Of a DNA stretch of 64,000 nucleotides, positions 26,872-39,642 are shown piece by piece. The notes beneath the pieces were generated by a model that saw only the letters and a program-made list of their open reading frames with translations, did not search any database and was not told the DNA's origin. Origin of the DNA: Hydnum rufescens UP504 (taxonomy: Eukaryota > Basidiomycota > Agaricomycetes > Cantharellales > Hydnaceae); assembly GCA_014904985.1 (NCBI GenBank), contig MU129134.1:1-64000 (forward strand), read 5' to 3'. Position numbers and translations under genes: made by a program. The stretch's first letter is position 1. Each line of letters begins with the position of its first letter.

Positions 26872-27459
26872 CTACTTCCGGAGACAAACGAATGGGAGTG
26901 CAGTGGACAAATAGACGACGGCGAAGTGATTTGCCCTGATGTTCGGGTATTGCCGGTGTTGAGTACGCACCCATAAGCCATCATGAGCGCATACTGGAGG
27001 CCTTTCTTTAGGTGCACTGTGGCTTTCTGGGTCATTGGTGCCCCATGTTACTGACATATTGCGGCCCTCCGTGTTAGTTTCAACAAATACTCCCAAATCT
27101 CTGCACGCGCTCTCCGAAACTCTCTCAAGGAAAGCGAGCGCTTGGCGGCCGAAAAAAGAGGATTGACTGGTCTTAGATATCAGAAGTGGGAAGGAGGTCA
27201 AGGTGGCCAGCAGGTATGATCCCTGTTGTTTTCTATCCTTGCCGTATCTTATGAGATTTTGTGTCCACCGCTGTTGACGCTCAATCTTCATATTGCTAGA
27301 CTTGGATTGATCCGCCCGAGAGCACGGGATCTGCAGCAAAGAGTGCCTAGAGCAGGATCTGTAGACTTTGCCTATATTGTTGACACCTCGTCGATAATCT
27401 AAGCTTGACCTTGTCTTCGTTGCTGAGCATTGCGTGGGATACAGGCCGAGGTCCCACAT
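26872..27459 (-). CDS. Hypothetical protein, 195 codons, doubtful
   Basis: A continuous 195-codon frame occupies the region between the divergent Rab4-like and COX4 genes. No domain, signal peptide or homologue is recognised. Composition is mixed, with one moderately hydrophobic stretch (SYLLATLTSFPLLI). It could be a small real gene, an extended 5' region of the Rab gene, or chance. It is listed only because of its length in an intergenic region. Confidence 0.25.
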   Translation of the reverse strand: MWDLGLYPTQCSATKTRSSLDYRRGVNNIGKVYRSCSRHSLLQIPCSRADQSKSSNMKIERQQRWTQNLIRYGKDRKQQGSYLLATLTSFPLLISKTSQSSFFGRQALAFLERVSESACRDLGVFVETNTEGRNMSVTWGTNDPESHSAPKERPPVCAHDGLWVRTQHRQYPNIRANHFAVVYLSTALPFVCLRK

Positions 27460-27785
27460 GCTCCGGAATCATTCCTGTAATGAGTGGTGCTATCCACTGC
27501 TCTATTTATTCATTCTGGTGTCTGCGAGGACTGGTGCTCACCATCCGAAGGTGGTCAGGTCAAGTGCTACAGTTACATAACTGCTTGAACTCTATATTTC
27601 CTTGAAAATTGCAATTCCACCTGTCGATGGGCACCGTAATACAGTAAACCATCCAAACGCAAGATGTGGCAAGCATATTTACGGTAATGCTTGTCAGATG
27701 GGTTGTACGGATATCTACGGAATCTCCCGTTCCAGGATCGGAACTTTCTCCAGAACTAGTACTAGAGACCAAAAACTCGCGGCAA

Positions 27786-28497
27786 ATGAACGCCCTCCGC
27801 CTGGTGTCGCAGCCTCTACCTCTGCGTGCCGTATTACGGGGCTCCCGAGCTGTCCGGCATGCGTCCACTGCGCCCTCTATTACAGTAATCAACCACTCCA
27901 CCTCGGAGACTGCACTCCCTCTGTCCAATGTAGAGGCTCAGTGGGAGACACTTTCTCGGGAAGAAAAATTAGACATGCACCGCCAACTCGAGACACTTCA
28001 GAAAAAGGATTGGAAGGTTCTCTCTATCGATGAGAAGAAAGCGGGTGGGTTGTTTTCTTCGGTGCATGACGACGGCGTACTTGATATGTCTGGATAGCAT
28101 ATTACATTGCATTTGGCCCACATGGCCCCCGTACACCTACAAATCCTCCAGGAACCGCTCTCAAAGTTACTGGCTCTGTCCTCGGTTTGATTGGGGTGGC
28201 CGCCGTTCTCTTCGGGGTCCTTCGCGCATACGGTTCGTGGAAAGACGTTTTAGGTTCGGCTCGCTCCCATTCATTTTATTAATCCTTCTTCCAGCGGCCC
28301 CACCGCCGAAGACGATGACCAAGGAATGGCAAGAGGCATCCAATGAATACGCTCGCGAGCAGAATATCAATCCTATCACTGGTGCGTGGCTTGGCTCTTA
28401 TATCCACATGCATTTCTCAATCCAAACTGTAATTCGTACTTCTTCCCCAGGTATCTCGTCGCACGACTACAAGGGGAAAGGATTTGTACAATCATGA
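27786..28497 (+). CDS. Cytochrome c oxidase subunit IV/V (COX5-type), mitochondrial
   Basis: This is a nuclear-encoded subunit of respiratory complex IV in the inner mitochondrial membrane. The start is MNALRLVSQPLPLRAVLRGS, an Arg-rich mitochondrial presequence ending about VRHAST. The matrix domain follows with WETLSREEKLDMHRQLETLQ and DWKVLSIDEKKA. The first intron (28045-28097) joins to AYYIAFGPHGPRTP, then the single membrane helix VTGSVLGLIGVAAVLFGVLR. A second intron (about 28236-28290) leads to PPKTMTKEWQEASNEYAREQ, and a third leads to the end, GISSHDYKGKGFVQS. Length and topology fit fungal COX5/COX IV. It is divergent to the Rab4-like gene, with about 970 bp between the two starts. 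Confidence 0.93.
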
Positions 28498-29200
28498 ACG
28501 AGATGGCATCGCGTTGTCGACCCGCATTCAATTTCGAGTTGACACTATTATCCATCTTCCCTAAATCAATGCATTGTCGTACCACTACAGGGCGACCTGT
28601 CTGCTTCTCTTTTGATTCCTCCCCGGGTCGAGCGAAGGCTCTACTTGGCGAGATCTGCCTGTTCTCGAACTGCCTTTGAACAGATAATTTCCCCGGGCTT
28701 GCCTCTTCGGAATGTACGCTCTTTTTTTCATCCACTGACGTTGAATAAGTAAATACCTGTGGAAACTTGAGGACTGGCTGGCATCTTATTGAATATCCTT
28801 GCCTCCCCGAAGATCTCTACCGTTGGTATGAGCTGTGGATTGGTGAACCTGATAAGACATTATGGGCAGTACGGTGTGAATATGTAGCTTTAGTCAATCC
28901 ATTTGCTCAAACCTAGAGACGTGAGCACGTACTTGGACCCCACGTCCAAGTATGGGTGTCTCCCCGGCGAAAGTAGTGGTATATACGAAGCCCCAACAGA
29001 TATCCCAAATATTCACACATCAACTATACTATTTACGGTAACACCCAAATGTCATCGTCACGGAACTTGCCGTACTCATTGCTGCATCGTCCTCCTTAGA
29101 GTCTTGTGTGGGCAGCAACCCGTCCAATATCAGCTGGATATCCACCAGAACACACTGGACCCCCCATATTCCCACTTTTTATTGAAACTCTTCGGAAATT
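28498..29200. other. COX-subunit / SIKE-like intergenic
   Basis: About 700 bp with short anonymous frames. It must contain the terminator of the cytochrome oxidase gene and the promoter of the next gene; no clear elements were identified. Confidence 0.4.
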
Positions 29201-30318
29201 ATGGCGCTACTATCAGAGGAAATGGACAATGATTTGCTCAGGCTTTGGGCACTGGTTGCAGAGCTCTCAGACCAACTCAATACCAATCGCGCGATGACCG
29301 CAGCTCTTCAAGCTCAGGCAAACCAAGTCAAGGTATGATGTGATGCTGGCTGTCATGCCCCGTCGCGCCTCACATCCTTGATCATCACCAAGGGCCAAGC
29401 CATACACTCTGGGACTGGTTTCGTGCTTAGGAGATTCAACACTGATCTCACAAAAGGTGTGCTACATTTCCCGTTTGTATGGGGATGCAAGACACGAGAC
29501 GTATTGACTAGGTATCCTCAGAGGTGTTCGAATCCGAGCTTGAGCGAATGAATGCGACATTAGTACTTGAAAACCAAACCCTCCTACACGAGAACAAACA
29601 GCTTAGTTCCCTTTTAAAGGAGTACGAGCAAACTCTAGAGACAGTGATGGCGAAATTCCGTGCACAAGCAGTTGCGTCCTTTTACCTGCATAATCAATTA
29701 TTTTTATCACTCCACCTAATGTGCTGCCTTTGCATCAAAGCACGCCGCACAACAACACGAACTCACCCTGACCAGACACTACGAATCCCTTCTCGTAGCA
29801 CGGGAAAGCAATACTCTCAACCAAGACTTGATACTATCATCCTCATCCGCCGAATCACTTGCCCGTCTATCTCGCTTAATTCGAATGACATTGCGCTCAT
29901 TGGCTGGTGAAGATCCCGAGGCGGATGAATCAGAAAAGTCGGGTGGGATGAAGAAGGGGGAGAAAGAGATGATGTTCTCGATGAACAGCGCCGGGAGGGG
30001 GGGTATGCAGGCTCGTCTCCGCCTCTTGAAGATTGGGCATTGGAACGCGAAATCGAGATCACACGACTGGAGAAAGAGAACGAGGAGTTGAGGCGATTAC
30101 TGACGATCGGGTCTGAGGACATGGGATCCGAACCACCGAAGGATTGGGAGAGAATGGCGCCTACCAAATTATTTGGAAATGGTCCAACGAGAAGAGGGCT
30201 GCTGACTCATAGTCGGGCCAGGGGGTCTATTGGGAGAGGTGGGTATACACCCCATTGGACGATGCCGGATCCCTTGCAAAGGAAATCGGCGTCATACTTC
30301 AGAGAATTTCCGACATGA
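29201..30318 (+). CDS. SIKE/FGFR1OP2-family coiled-coil protein (SCI1-like)
   Basis: Members of this family are small coiled-coil subunits of the STRIPAK phosphatase-kinase complex (SIKE1 in animals, SCI1 in filamentous fungi). The start is [20 protein letters not shown], then [17 protein letters not shown]. After an intron come [18 protein letters not shown] and [19 protein letters not shown], then the long coiled coil [21 protein letters not shown] further intron near 29671-29739 joins AQA to [18 protein letters not shown]. The C-terminal half is acidic then coiled ([18 protein letters not shown]), ending [12 protein letters not shown]. Near 29935 one base seems missing (A-run in gaaaag): adding it lets ESEK continue into [17 protein letters not shown]. 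The STRIPAK role is inferred from family resemblance. Confidence 0.75.
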
Positions 30319-31955
30319 CTAGATCACCCGACGCATATGAATGTATCTCTGCGTTGTCCTCCAGAAATTTATGTACCATACTGCGAGGAGTAATCCCGTC
30401 TTAATTTCTTATGCGACAGGTCTGTTGGAATTGACGTATCCAGTCCCATAACATGATAACAAGACCTCTTTTGACTCAGCATCAGCCGGAGCAATCTTGA
30501 AAGACGTTCCAAATACGTCCCGTATGTCGCGCAACACTTGGATCCTACCAGCAGAATATTGGTTAGCCCAAAAAATAAGGGTCATTGGAGTGCTGAAGAT
30601 TACGGACGTCCGTGGGCTGAGCTCCCCATCCTACATCGACCTACATCCTCACTTCCTAGCAGCATCAGAATCAACACCATGCCTTGGTGTTTCCGATCAA
30701 TACATCCGCCTCTCCGAATCTCCGTTAATAAAGCCTTCGTGGCCTCGAGTGCCACCTCCTCGGGAGTGACTCCTGGTCTGGATATTGCCTCCGAGCAGTG
30801 TATTGCTGAGGTTGTGGATTCTGCCAGTAGACTGAGGGCGTATCCTGGGGACCTTTGTAAGGGTGTTAATTTATGTCGAAATCAGAAATGGGGACAGTGT
30901 CGCGTACTTCCCACTTTCTTCTCCTTTGTACACATCGGCATACAGATAAATATCAGGAATGAAGCGGTTCAGCAGTGATCGCGAGGCCTCTATCATCCTA
31001 TGGGAAAATTGCGGGCTAACACGCACTGCATGACTATATATAAGGACCGTCATTCAATGCAATAAGATTCAGGATTTTAGAGAGATATTGCCCACGATAT
31101 CCCCCGTATCCGTTTTATTTTTCCTGGTGCGACGAAATTGAGAGTCTTGGCTTGTTTGATGATGGGGCAAAGGAATTCCACCTCCCCGCCCCCAAAGGAG
31201 GGGATCCTCGCCGTTTAATCTGTGGTTGCATTGTCAAATATTAGGCAATGAATTTATGAAACGAATTTTTACTTTTAACTCGAGCCCCTCTGACATTCCG
31301 ATGAGTTGGAGATGTGGTAAGGACACCGTTCGTATTAGGTCCACCTGGATCAAACGACACACATTTATTGTATACTCCACCGTATAAACGTGGACCACAC
31401 TCACTGAAAGATCATGGTCGTCAGAAGTAATCCCTCGCAGGGTGACCTCCATTGGCTTTTTCGCAAATGGTGCCAGGAGAAGCAGAGGTTCGAGAAAGTA
31501 GCCAACGAACGAGAGAGAGGACAATCGTGGGTAACCGACCCGCCACTAATAATGCCAGGCTTCAGGAGGACCGAAGTTCCTGAGCACCATCCACTGTCAG
31601 TCCAGCTGGTGTCCCTCGAAGCCAGGAAATGTCAGACCAGTCAATGAGATTTCGATCACGGTCCCATTAGTTATTTTTTCAAGAAAACGAAGCATACTGA
31701 CTTCGTAGTCTTCTGCCACCGTTAGCTGTAACCGAACCAACGTACTGTCAAGAACTAACCTCTGAGGCCTGGATCTTTGTCCTCTGAGCGGATTCCATCG
31801 ATGCGAACTGGTTTTCCACTCAGGACAGAAAGGACCAGACGAACCCGCAGATTATCGGTTCCCGTAAACTTCACCAGTGACATATTTCTTTTGCAATGGT
31901 CACGTTGCGGAAGCAAATTCGCGACTCAAATAACCAGCAACGCGATTTCGCCAAC
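30319..31955. other. Intergenic, no gene recognised
   Basis: About 1.6 kb between the SIKE-like gene and CTF4. Frames of up to 146 codons on the plus strand (30538-30978) show no family motif. Nothing else was recognised. Confidence 0.35.
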
Positions 31956-34900
31956 ATGTCGACGAATTCGCCTCTCATTGTCAATAGCGCTCATGACACG
32001 GGACTTACAAAGCTTTGCTTCTCGTCCGACGGAAAGTGCGTCGTGATGAAAGTCCTATTAATACCGATTCTGAGAACTTTTTGGTGTAGGAAATTATACA
32101 CTGCGGGCGACGATAGTGTGATTCGAGTCTGGGACACGTCCAAAGACGCGTCTCAGGAGCCCAAGGTGGTAAATGATGCTGATGAGGGTGTTACCAGTCT
32201 AGACTGCTCCGTAGGTTACGTCCACATGCCCCTGTAGCATGACGGGACTGATTTCAAGACCTGTCTACAGAAGAACGCGTGGATATCCTCGAGTCACGAC
32301 TCCCACGTCCGGAAGTACAATGCCGCAAATGACACATTCGAAGGACTTATTACGCGCTCACCAGCCGTTGCTGTGCGTTGTGTCGCGTTGAGTCCTGATG
32401 GCCAGAAAGTGGCCGTGACCTCTGAGTAAGGCCTGTTCGTCTGGTGTTGGCTTCTCTGACTCACCGATGCTGGGTGACAGTGAGCTGGAGGTCAAAGTAA
32501 TTGCCGTGAGCGATCCTTTGAATGTGATCTTGCTTAGCGGACACAAGCGCGGCGTTCGGTCAGCGTCATGGCATCCTGCGGGAGAAACTCTGGTGAACAT
32601 CATCGTCCTAGTGTTGTGTTGCCTGTTCGTTCATTCCATCGCCATAGACCACATGCGGGCAAGACGGCATGATACATGCTTGGGCAGTAACTCCTGAAAG
32701 CTCTCGAGAGCCGTCTCACAGTATCGATGGAATCATCCCTGCGGTTCATGATGTCGAGTTCGTGTTGGAGCACGTACATTCTATTCCACCTAACGAACGA
32801 CTCGTTCTAGATCAGCTGAATTCCTATATGATGCTTCTGCCGTCTGGCATCCAAATGGTCGTTATTTTGTAGTAGCCTCCAAGATACACGGTATGCAATG
32901 TACCTCAATCTTTCTTACTCTCACTCACTGGCCTGTCAGACATCGTCGTCGTTTCACATGATACTTGGACCCAAGTGGGTGGCTATTCCAAAGGGGGTGG
33001 TCACACATCGGTACAATTATCAGTTTGCATTTGTCAACTCCCGCTAAATTTCGTTATCTTACTATAGGCCATCACAGCTCTCTCATTCTCTATTAATGGC
33101 CGATATCTCGCATCCGCCGGTGCTGACGGGCAAGTTTTTGTATGGGATACGACGTCCCGATCGATCCTTTTCCGGTAAGCTCAATCTGCATGCACTTCCT
33201 CGCTAATAGCTCTCACACTGATCCTCAATTACATACATAGACGGCAAAGCACGAGCAAAGTTGCAATTCCATCCCTCCGATTTTCGCCGACTGCGAACCA
33301 TCTGGCCTGGACAGACGTCGAAGGCTCTCTTGTGCGTTGGGTCGATCCTATACCCTCCTCTTATCCCAATCCGGTGAAAGAGGTCGATGCTCTAGGCGAA
33401 TTCAAAGTCCATCAATGGACAGAATAAGAATCCCGCTATTTCCGAGTCTCTTCGACGACATTGGTGATGAAATAGCTGAGGGAGTTGGTCTCGAAGACGA
33501 CTATCGAGACGACTGGATTATTGATGATGAGCTTGGAGAAGGATATAAGAAAGACATATCGGGACCCATTGATCATGGACCGAAGGGCTTGCGTGAGATG
33601 GGTGCGTGACTGATTTCGCAGGCCACAATATATTATCGCCCCATATCATTAAGTTTATCCTGACTTCGCAGTGAACATTACCAAGGCTCAACCAGCTTTC
33701 CAATCTGGGTCCACGCCCTTTGGAAACAAGAAACGATACCTAGGTATGGAGTGTGCATGGCTTCCCGAGTTTTATGGCTATAGTGTATGGTCTTTACAGC
33801 ATTCAACATGATTGGCGTTATAGAGGCCACAGACCAGGAAACGCACCAGATCATCAATGTTGAGTTCCACGACAAATCGTTGTACCGTGGCTATCATTTC
33901 CAAGATCACCACAGGTTCCACCTCGCTTCGTTGGGTCCGAGAGGCGTGCTGTACGCTTGCGCCCCGGAGGGCGACAATCTTGCGGTAGTGAACTACAGAC
34001 CGTATGACACGTGGGCGAGCTCGGCGGAATGGCAAGTCTCGTTGCCCATGGATGAAAGTGCTGTAGTGGTTTGCGCAGGGGGCGCGCCCTATAAGAAAGG
34101 CAAAGATTCGGGGGACCATGGTGATGATGAGGATGATTTCGCTGGGCCCAGTGATGCCGGTGGAGCGGGACATGCTATCGTAGCGACTACCTCTGGGACG
34201 ATACGGTTCTGGCTGGGCACCGGTGTGCAGACATATGTGTGGCATATTGGCGGTGAGGTCGTCGCTATGGAAGCTGGTGCAGAGTGGGTATTTGTTGTCC
34301 ATCGCGAAGGGGGAACCAGTTTGGATGGTATGTCGGATCATTCTTCATTGAAGTCCTGGTTTAACTAAAGAGAAATGATACCGTAGGATGTCAGAATCTC
34401 AAGTATACTTTGATGTCTCTAGAGTCCTACGACGTCATTAATACTGGATCCCTCCCACTTGGTAAGGCTGTCACTTTGCAGTGGATTGGTATCACGGCCG
34501 AAGGGGTGAGTGCTCTTCCGCGCCTGGGAGCTGTGGGTGTTGCTAATCTGCGAAATTTTAGGCGCCAGCAATGTATGATTCTCGTGGCCTGCTATCCATC
34601 CTTGATCGATTCCGTCGGCCTACTCAAGGGCGATGGGTCCCGATTCTTGATACTAACATGCTTGCGCGTAAGAAAGGCAAAGATGAAACCTATTGGGCAG
34701 TCGGGCTGTCGGTTAAGGAATTCATGTGCATCATCCTCAAGGTACGTCAGCATGTACATCATATGGACGGCGGCGCTCATCCTTTGCGAGTGCAGGGGAA
34801 AGAGACACATCCTGGTTTCCCCCGACCACCTGTTCTGGATCTGGAAGTGCAGATGCCACTTTTGAATCTAGATACTGAACAGGGCCGAGCTGAAGAGAGG

Positions 34901-36392
34901 TGAGTTAATCATAACCCTTTGGGGTTAATGATCGCAAGCCTTATGCGATAGCGATGCGGCAGGACTGTCCGGGAGAAAATCCAGATTACCATGCGCCGTG
35001 ACGCGCTCCCACCGTCCGTCACCACATCGGGCGAAATCCATCGACAGGAGCTCGAGCGTGACAAGGTCCTGATATCACTCATCCAAACGGCGTGTAAAGC
35101 AGACAAACTGGAGCGTGCCCTTGACTACACTTCTATGCTCCATCACCTAGCATCGTTCGACCTCGCCCAAAAAGTTGCAGATTTTTACCACCTGCCTGGT
35201 TTGAAGGAGAAAATGGCTGCATTGCGTGATGTCCGCGAGGATGCCGATGATGTTAACAGTGAGGAAGCGGGATGTTCGACGCGGGTGGGGACGAATCAGC
35301 GAGCCGGTCCCTCGCGTAGGGGTTGCTAGCTTGGACCATTCCAATGGGATCAACTATAGGAACGGACATGACCAGAATAGGAGAGACTTCGAAGACTTTC
35401 GGCCCCCTCCCTGTCGTTCCTCGAAGATCCCTCGCTGCTGCATCCCCGTTTCCTCCTTCAACTCCCTCTGAACTTCCTATGCCTTCGAGTCCTCCAGTTG
35501 CTGCTGCTTCGAGCTCGTCCGTACAGTATGTTTCGGGGGTGAAAGGCGACGTCTTCTCCGAAACGCCTGACTCATCGAATGTATCTGGGAAGCGGAAATA
35601 CGATGAGGATGTGGATACGCCGACTTCGGAGTTATTTAACTTCAGTCCAAAGAAGAAGGTTTCCCCCTTCAGGCGGACCGCTCTCCCTTCTGCTCCTGCC
35701 AAAAGTACGGTTTGAGTCTAACGTTATCATCCTTTTCAGCGCCTCTCTTTGACTTCGTGTACCTTAGGCACAAATCCATTCGCCCGAAAAAAAACTGACG
35801 TTGCCCCAGGCCCCTCGTCCAATCCTTTCGCACGGAATGGCCCTGGAAAGACATCGATTGTGAAGAGCAATAGCTTCTTTGACAGGGTCGATGCCGCTGA
35901 ATCTGATGTCGCACCTCGTGAGACAGTAGGGTACTATCTTTTAAAGGCCTGGTGCTTACAGCTTGTTTAGGTCCGAAAGGCCGGGCTGCAAAGGAAAAAG
36001 ACAAGGAGGAGAAAACCAAAAAGGACGGTGCCGCTAAGCAAACCACTTTGTTTGGTCTCCCACCCCCTCCTCCCAAGGCGTCGAAAAAGGGGAAAGAGAA
36101 GGACCAGGACAAAACAGCCTCCAACGACAAGCGACAGATGGATCCTAGCAAAGAGGCCACAACGAAGAATGTCCCACACCTCGAGGAAGACCCAAATGAA
36201 AATGCTGAACTGTCAACGCAAGAGACTGGGGATATATTAGAGGAGACACAACCCTCGACGCAGGTTCTAGAGCGGTCACTGCCGATAGACGATGGGGGGG
36301 ATCAGCGGGAAGCATCCCCAGATTGGGATATAACCCAGGATACGGACGTGGACATGGACTTCGCGCCGGCTGCTGTAGCTATTGAGTCATAG
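31956..36392 (+). CDS. CTF4: Ctf4/Mcl1/WDHD1 replisome hub protein
   Basis: Ctf4 links the CMG helicase with DNA polymerase alpha and other partners at the replication fork. The start is MSTNSPLIVNSAHDTGLTK. The N-terminal WD40 propeller includes LYTAGDDSVIRVWDTSKD, SSHDSHVRKYNAANDTFEG, VAVRCVALSPDGQKVAV, LLSGHKRGVRSASWHPAGE, LSFSINGRYLASAGADGQVF and LRFSPTANHLAWTDVEGSLV. The middle SepB/Mcl1 domain has QPAFQSGSTPFGNKKRYLAF, DKSLYRGYHF, YACAPEGDNL and YDTWASSAEWQVSLP. Helical blocks follow, with IQTACKADKLERALDYTSML and VADFYHLPGLKEKM. The tail is disordered and basic (KKKVSPFRR, TNPFARKK), with KQTTLFGL at 36036-36059, and ends AAVAIES. Two frame changes at about 35262-35405 are not explained by clear introns. 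Many short introns; family identity is clear. Confidence 0.93.
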
Positions 36393-38225
36393 GTTTTCAC
36401 GAGGCGTTCATTTTTATTCATCTCTGTCATGTACCAACCACCCTTGCATTAAAGAACTTGGATTTCTGGATTCGCGAAAGTCATCATTTTTTTAGTCCAA
36501 AGTTAAGATGACGCAGAGGGGAACAAGTGGGTAGATTAGCCAATAAGGGGACGAGGGCAACCGGGCCCGCCCATTGATATCCTCACTAGACAGCCCAGCC
36601 ACAGTAGACATTGTCCCCTTGGACATGGGGTGGTAATTCATTGCTCAGGCTTGTAGATTGTGTCTTGTGGTAGCCCCGTCGCACTTCCGCATTTGAGGCA
36701 CGTCGGTGCCAGTTTCTGTACCATTCATGTCCGCTGTCACGCTACAGATACAGGATGTCACGTTACGTAAGGCAGATAATGCTCGTTTCTTATTGAGGGG
36801 ATAATTAACAGCCAATAAAATTGGAATGAGGTACATAATCCCTAAACACCGATACTAAAAAAGCGTAGTCCGCCGGCGCGCTGGCGATATGCAGTGTGAC
36901 GGACTCATGCAGAGTGTCACATATCACCCATCCCAACTCCGCGGCAATATGGCACAAGAGAACTTGGCACCCGGCCCGACTGTGCTGGTTCACAACCTGC
37001 ACCGGGAAAAAACCACCGCAATTAGCAGCTGCAGGGTGGGATGGAGGAGAGGAGACAGAAGTGTTTCTCTGAGGACCCTAGCTGGCAGGAACAGTGAGAT
37101 GCGAAGGCGAAAACAAAGCGGAAGCAAAAGCTCCTGTTCCTCAACTGTGCGTGATGGGCATTACGTGACGTCATGTGGGGATGGATTTCGCCCCGATCAC
37201 TGGCCATCAGCCACATGGTTCACCCTCAAAACGCAGGGAGACCGGCGAGGCGATTGCTTTGCAAGGCTAAGGCGATTGGACCAGGGGAGAAAGTGTTTTG
37301 CGTCGGAGAACTGCGGATACAGACTCGGCCAACTTGACAGTAGAAGTGATTGATTCGTCTCGCATACATTGTCTCCGTTATTGCGCAGCAATCCGCTGCC
37401 ATCCAAGACCTGCTAATTTTCCAGCTAGTCGGTGGGCTATGGATTGATCGGAGGTGACAGCATCAAATGAAAAATGCAAAACACTAGACGGAAGGCATGT
37501 TTCGACACTGGGATTGCCCATATGATGGGATGCATGGCTGGACGGGCCATGGTCCCTCTTGGTGACTTCGAGTGAGGAAACAGTCTGCCCCCGACATGCG
37601 CCCAGGCATTTCCCTGGATTGGTCATGGGGAGGCATCTTATGTTGGCAATCATTCCTGATCGCAGGATTGAACGTGCTCACAGCGTGGCTCTGCGTGTGA
37701 GGGCGGTTCCTTATCCTGCCATGTAGCGGTAGGACAGCACGAGTTTGCGAAGCCATTCTTCGGATGCAGATATTATTAATAACCAATTTCCAAAACAGCA
37801 ATAATTGGTACGCTAAAGACTCTCCTACTACAGTAGTCTTTCGCCAGATGTTTAGCATTCACGATGAAATTCATTTTGATCTCCAAAGGATGCCAAGATC
37901 CATGGCGGCAGGGGCGTATCCAGTACATGAAGTGAAGGTGTATTGTGGACAAAAGCGCGTTGCCATAGGCCAGTCCATTGACAAATTAGCTGTAGTTACG
38001 AAATTTCGCCCCGAGCTGGCAAAGGCACATCTGGACCGTTCTTCGCCTACCCACAAGTCGATCATTACCCTCATTTTCTCGCCCATCCTGCTCCTGGACG
38101 CCGATAAAGCGTCCCTGCAAAAGACCCCCAACATTCATTCAGTCCCAGCGCGTGGTATACTGTACCCAATTGCTTCCGGCATTCTCGCTTGATCTTTTCT
38201 CTCTTTCCCCTTCATCTTCCTCCCT
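36393..38225. other. Intergenic, no gene recognised
   Basis: About 1.8 kb, with plus- and minus-strand frames of up to 154 codons that have no motif or exon-chain support. The last few hundred bases precede CHS7 and should hold its promoter. Confidence 0.35.
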
Positions 38226-39642
38226 ATGGGCTTACCGCCATTTGGAGCGTTTAAGCCACTCTGCCGCACGGTCGGGAGCTACCCCATTTGTAATCTCTTC
38301 TTTAAACAGGTGTGCTCTATTTATGCTGTTGCATTCGCCAATTATGTTTATCTCTATCTCCCAAGCTCTCTAAACAGGCGCCCAGTGCCCTTAGCGTGAC
38401 CGATTCGCGCAACCTGACCGCCTTTGAGAATGTTGCCCCAGTCGGGATAAACATAGAATGTGGGATTCCCAGAGCCACCGACGGACATTTGGGAAACATC
38501 GCCAATGTGATCCTATGCGGATTGTCACTGCCCCTTGTCCTCTTTCTTGCATCCCGTTGTTCCAGACGAGTTGCAGCAGTGGGTGAGACTGGTTATCGTG
38601 GCATTATCGCGCAATTTCGCCTAATGATCCTCGTGCCTCTCCAGGTCGGGTGGAGCTCCGAGCACTTCTTCTGTTATACGCGATCACGCTCCCCCTACAA
38701 CTCATCACAACTGGCTCCTTCCTCAAACAATCATCTACCCCCCTCGTCATCCTAACTGCAATACACGTCGGAACAGTCGTTGCCTTGTTTTGGGTTTTGC
38801 TAGCGAATGCTCTCGTTGCAACTCAGATCGTGGAAGGTAGGCTAGCCTCCAACTTATCTCAAGACTAACAACATCTGAACATCATTAACATCTCTATAGA
38901 TGGCACACCATCGAGTCTAATCGTCAGTACTTGATCTATCCTCAACTTGACACACTCTCATGGTGTCGCGAATAGCCTTTCTATGCCGTGGCTCTAGCGC
39001 TTTTTGTTGTCACCACCTACATCTCTTTAGACACTGCCTTTGGATTCACATCTGCGTTTAAGCCCTCAAATCCGCCATCAAACCTAACCAACGTTACCCT
39101 TTTTGTTCTCACTAGCGTCTGGCCCGCATTGTAGGTGACTTCCTCCTGTTCAGTGCCGTGTCAACTATAATGATATTCCCTCAGCTGCGTCTTCGCATAT
39201 TTTATCATCATGACGTATGTCGTGCTGGGGATGTTACAAGAATCTCGACCCTTAGGTCAGTCATTTCTATGCATAGGTTTCAACGAAGTTTAAATGCGTG
39301 TTTCCATAGCATATTATATCGGTGCCGCACTTTTGTTTGTTTTCTCGCAGCTGGTCTACTTCCTACTTTCCAAAGTGATCTGCAAGGGAACTGGTGCGAA
39401 GGTCGATGGTTCATTTCTCGCCACATTGCTAGAGGCTAGTCGTTCTGTACCATTCCATCGTTTGCTGCGTTTTAACGTGGTTACTCTCGCGTTGCAGACT
39501 GCATCCATCGGGGTATTGTTTGCTGCCTGGATCAGCATAACGGAAGGTGCGCTGCGAGGTCCCTTCTTGTCAGCTTCTCGCAACTTACCCTATGCTCCGT
39601 TTTACAGACTCGTGGGATAATAATGATTATTACCCCACATGA
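38226..39642 (+). CDS. CHS7: Chitin synthase export chaperone (Chs7-like)
   Basis: This is a polytopic ER membrane protein; the family is needed for exit of chitin synthase from the ER. The start is MGLPPFGAFKPLCRTVGSYP. After intron 1 comes VAPVGINIECGIPR (lumenal N-part). Membrane helices follow: LGNIANVILCGLSLPLVLFL, LRALLLLYAITLPLQLITTG, IHVGTVVALFWVLLANALVA, then the family mark VEDGTPSSLI. Next are FYAVALALFVVTTYISL, VTLFVLTSVWPA, AYFIIMTYVVLGMLQESRPL and YYIGAALLFVFSQLVYFLLS, then KVICKGTGAKVDGSFLATLLE. A GC-AG intron at 39435-39497 joins to TASIGVLFAAWISITE, and a last intron leads to DSWDNNDYYPT. The WxSITEDSWD ending is characteristic. About seven membrane segments, as expected for the family. 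Confidence 0.9.

Noticed and set aside
36889..37353. 154-codon plus-strand frame after CTF4
   Set aside because: No recognisable family and no supporting splice chain; Arg/Ser/Cys-rich composition as in noncoding GC-rich DNA.
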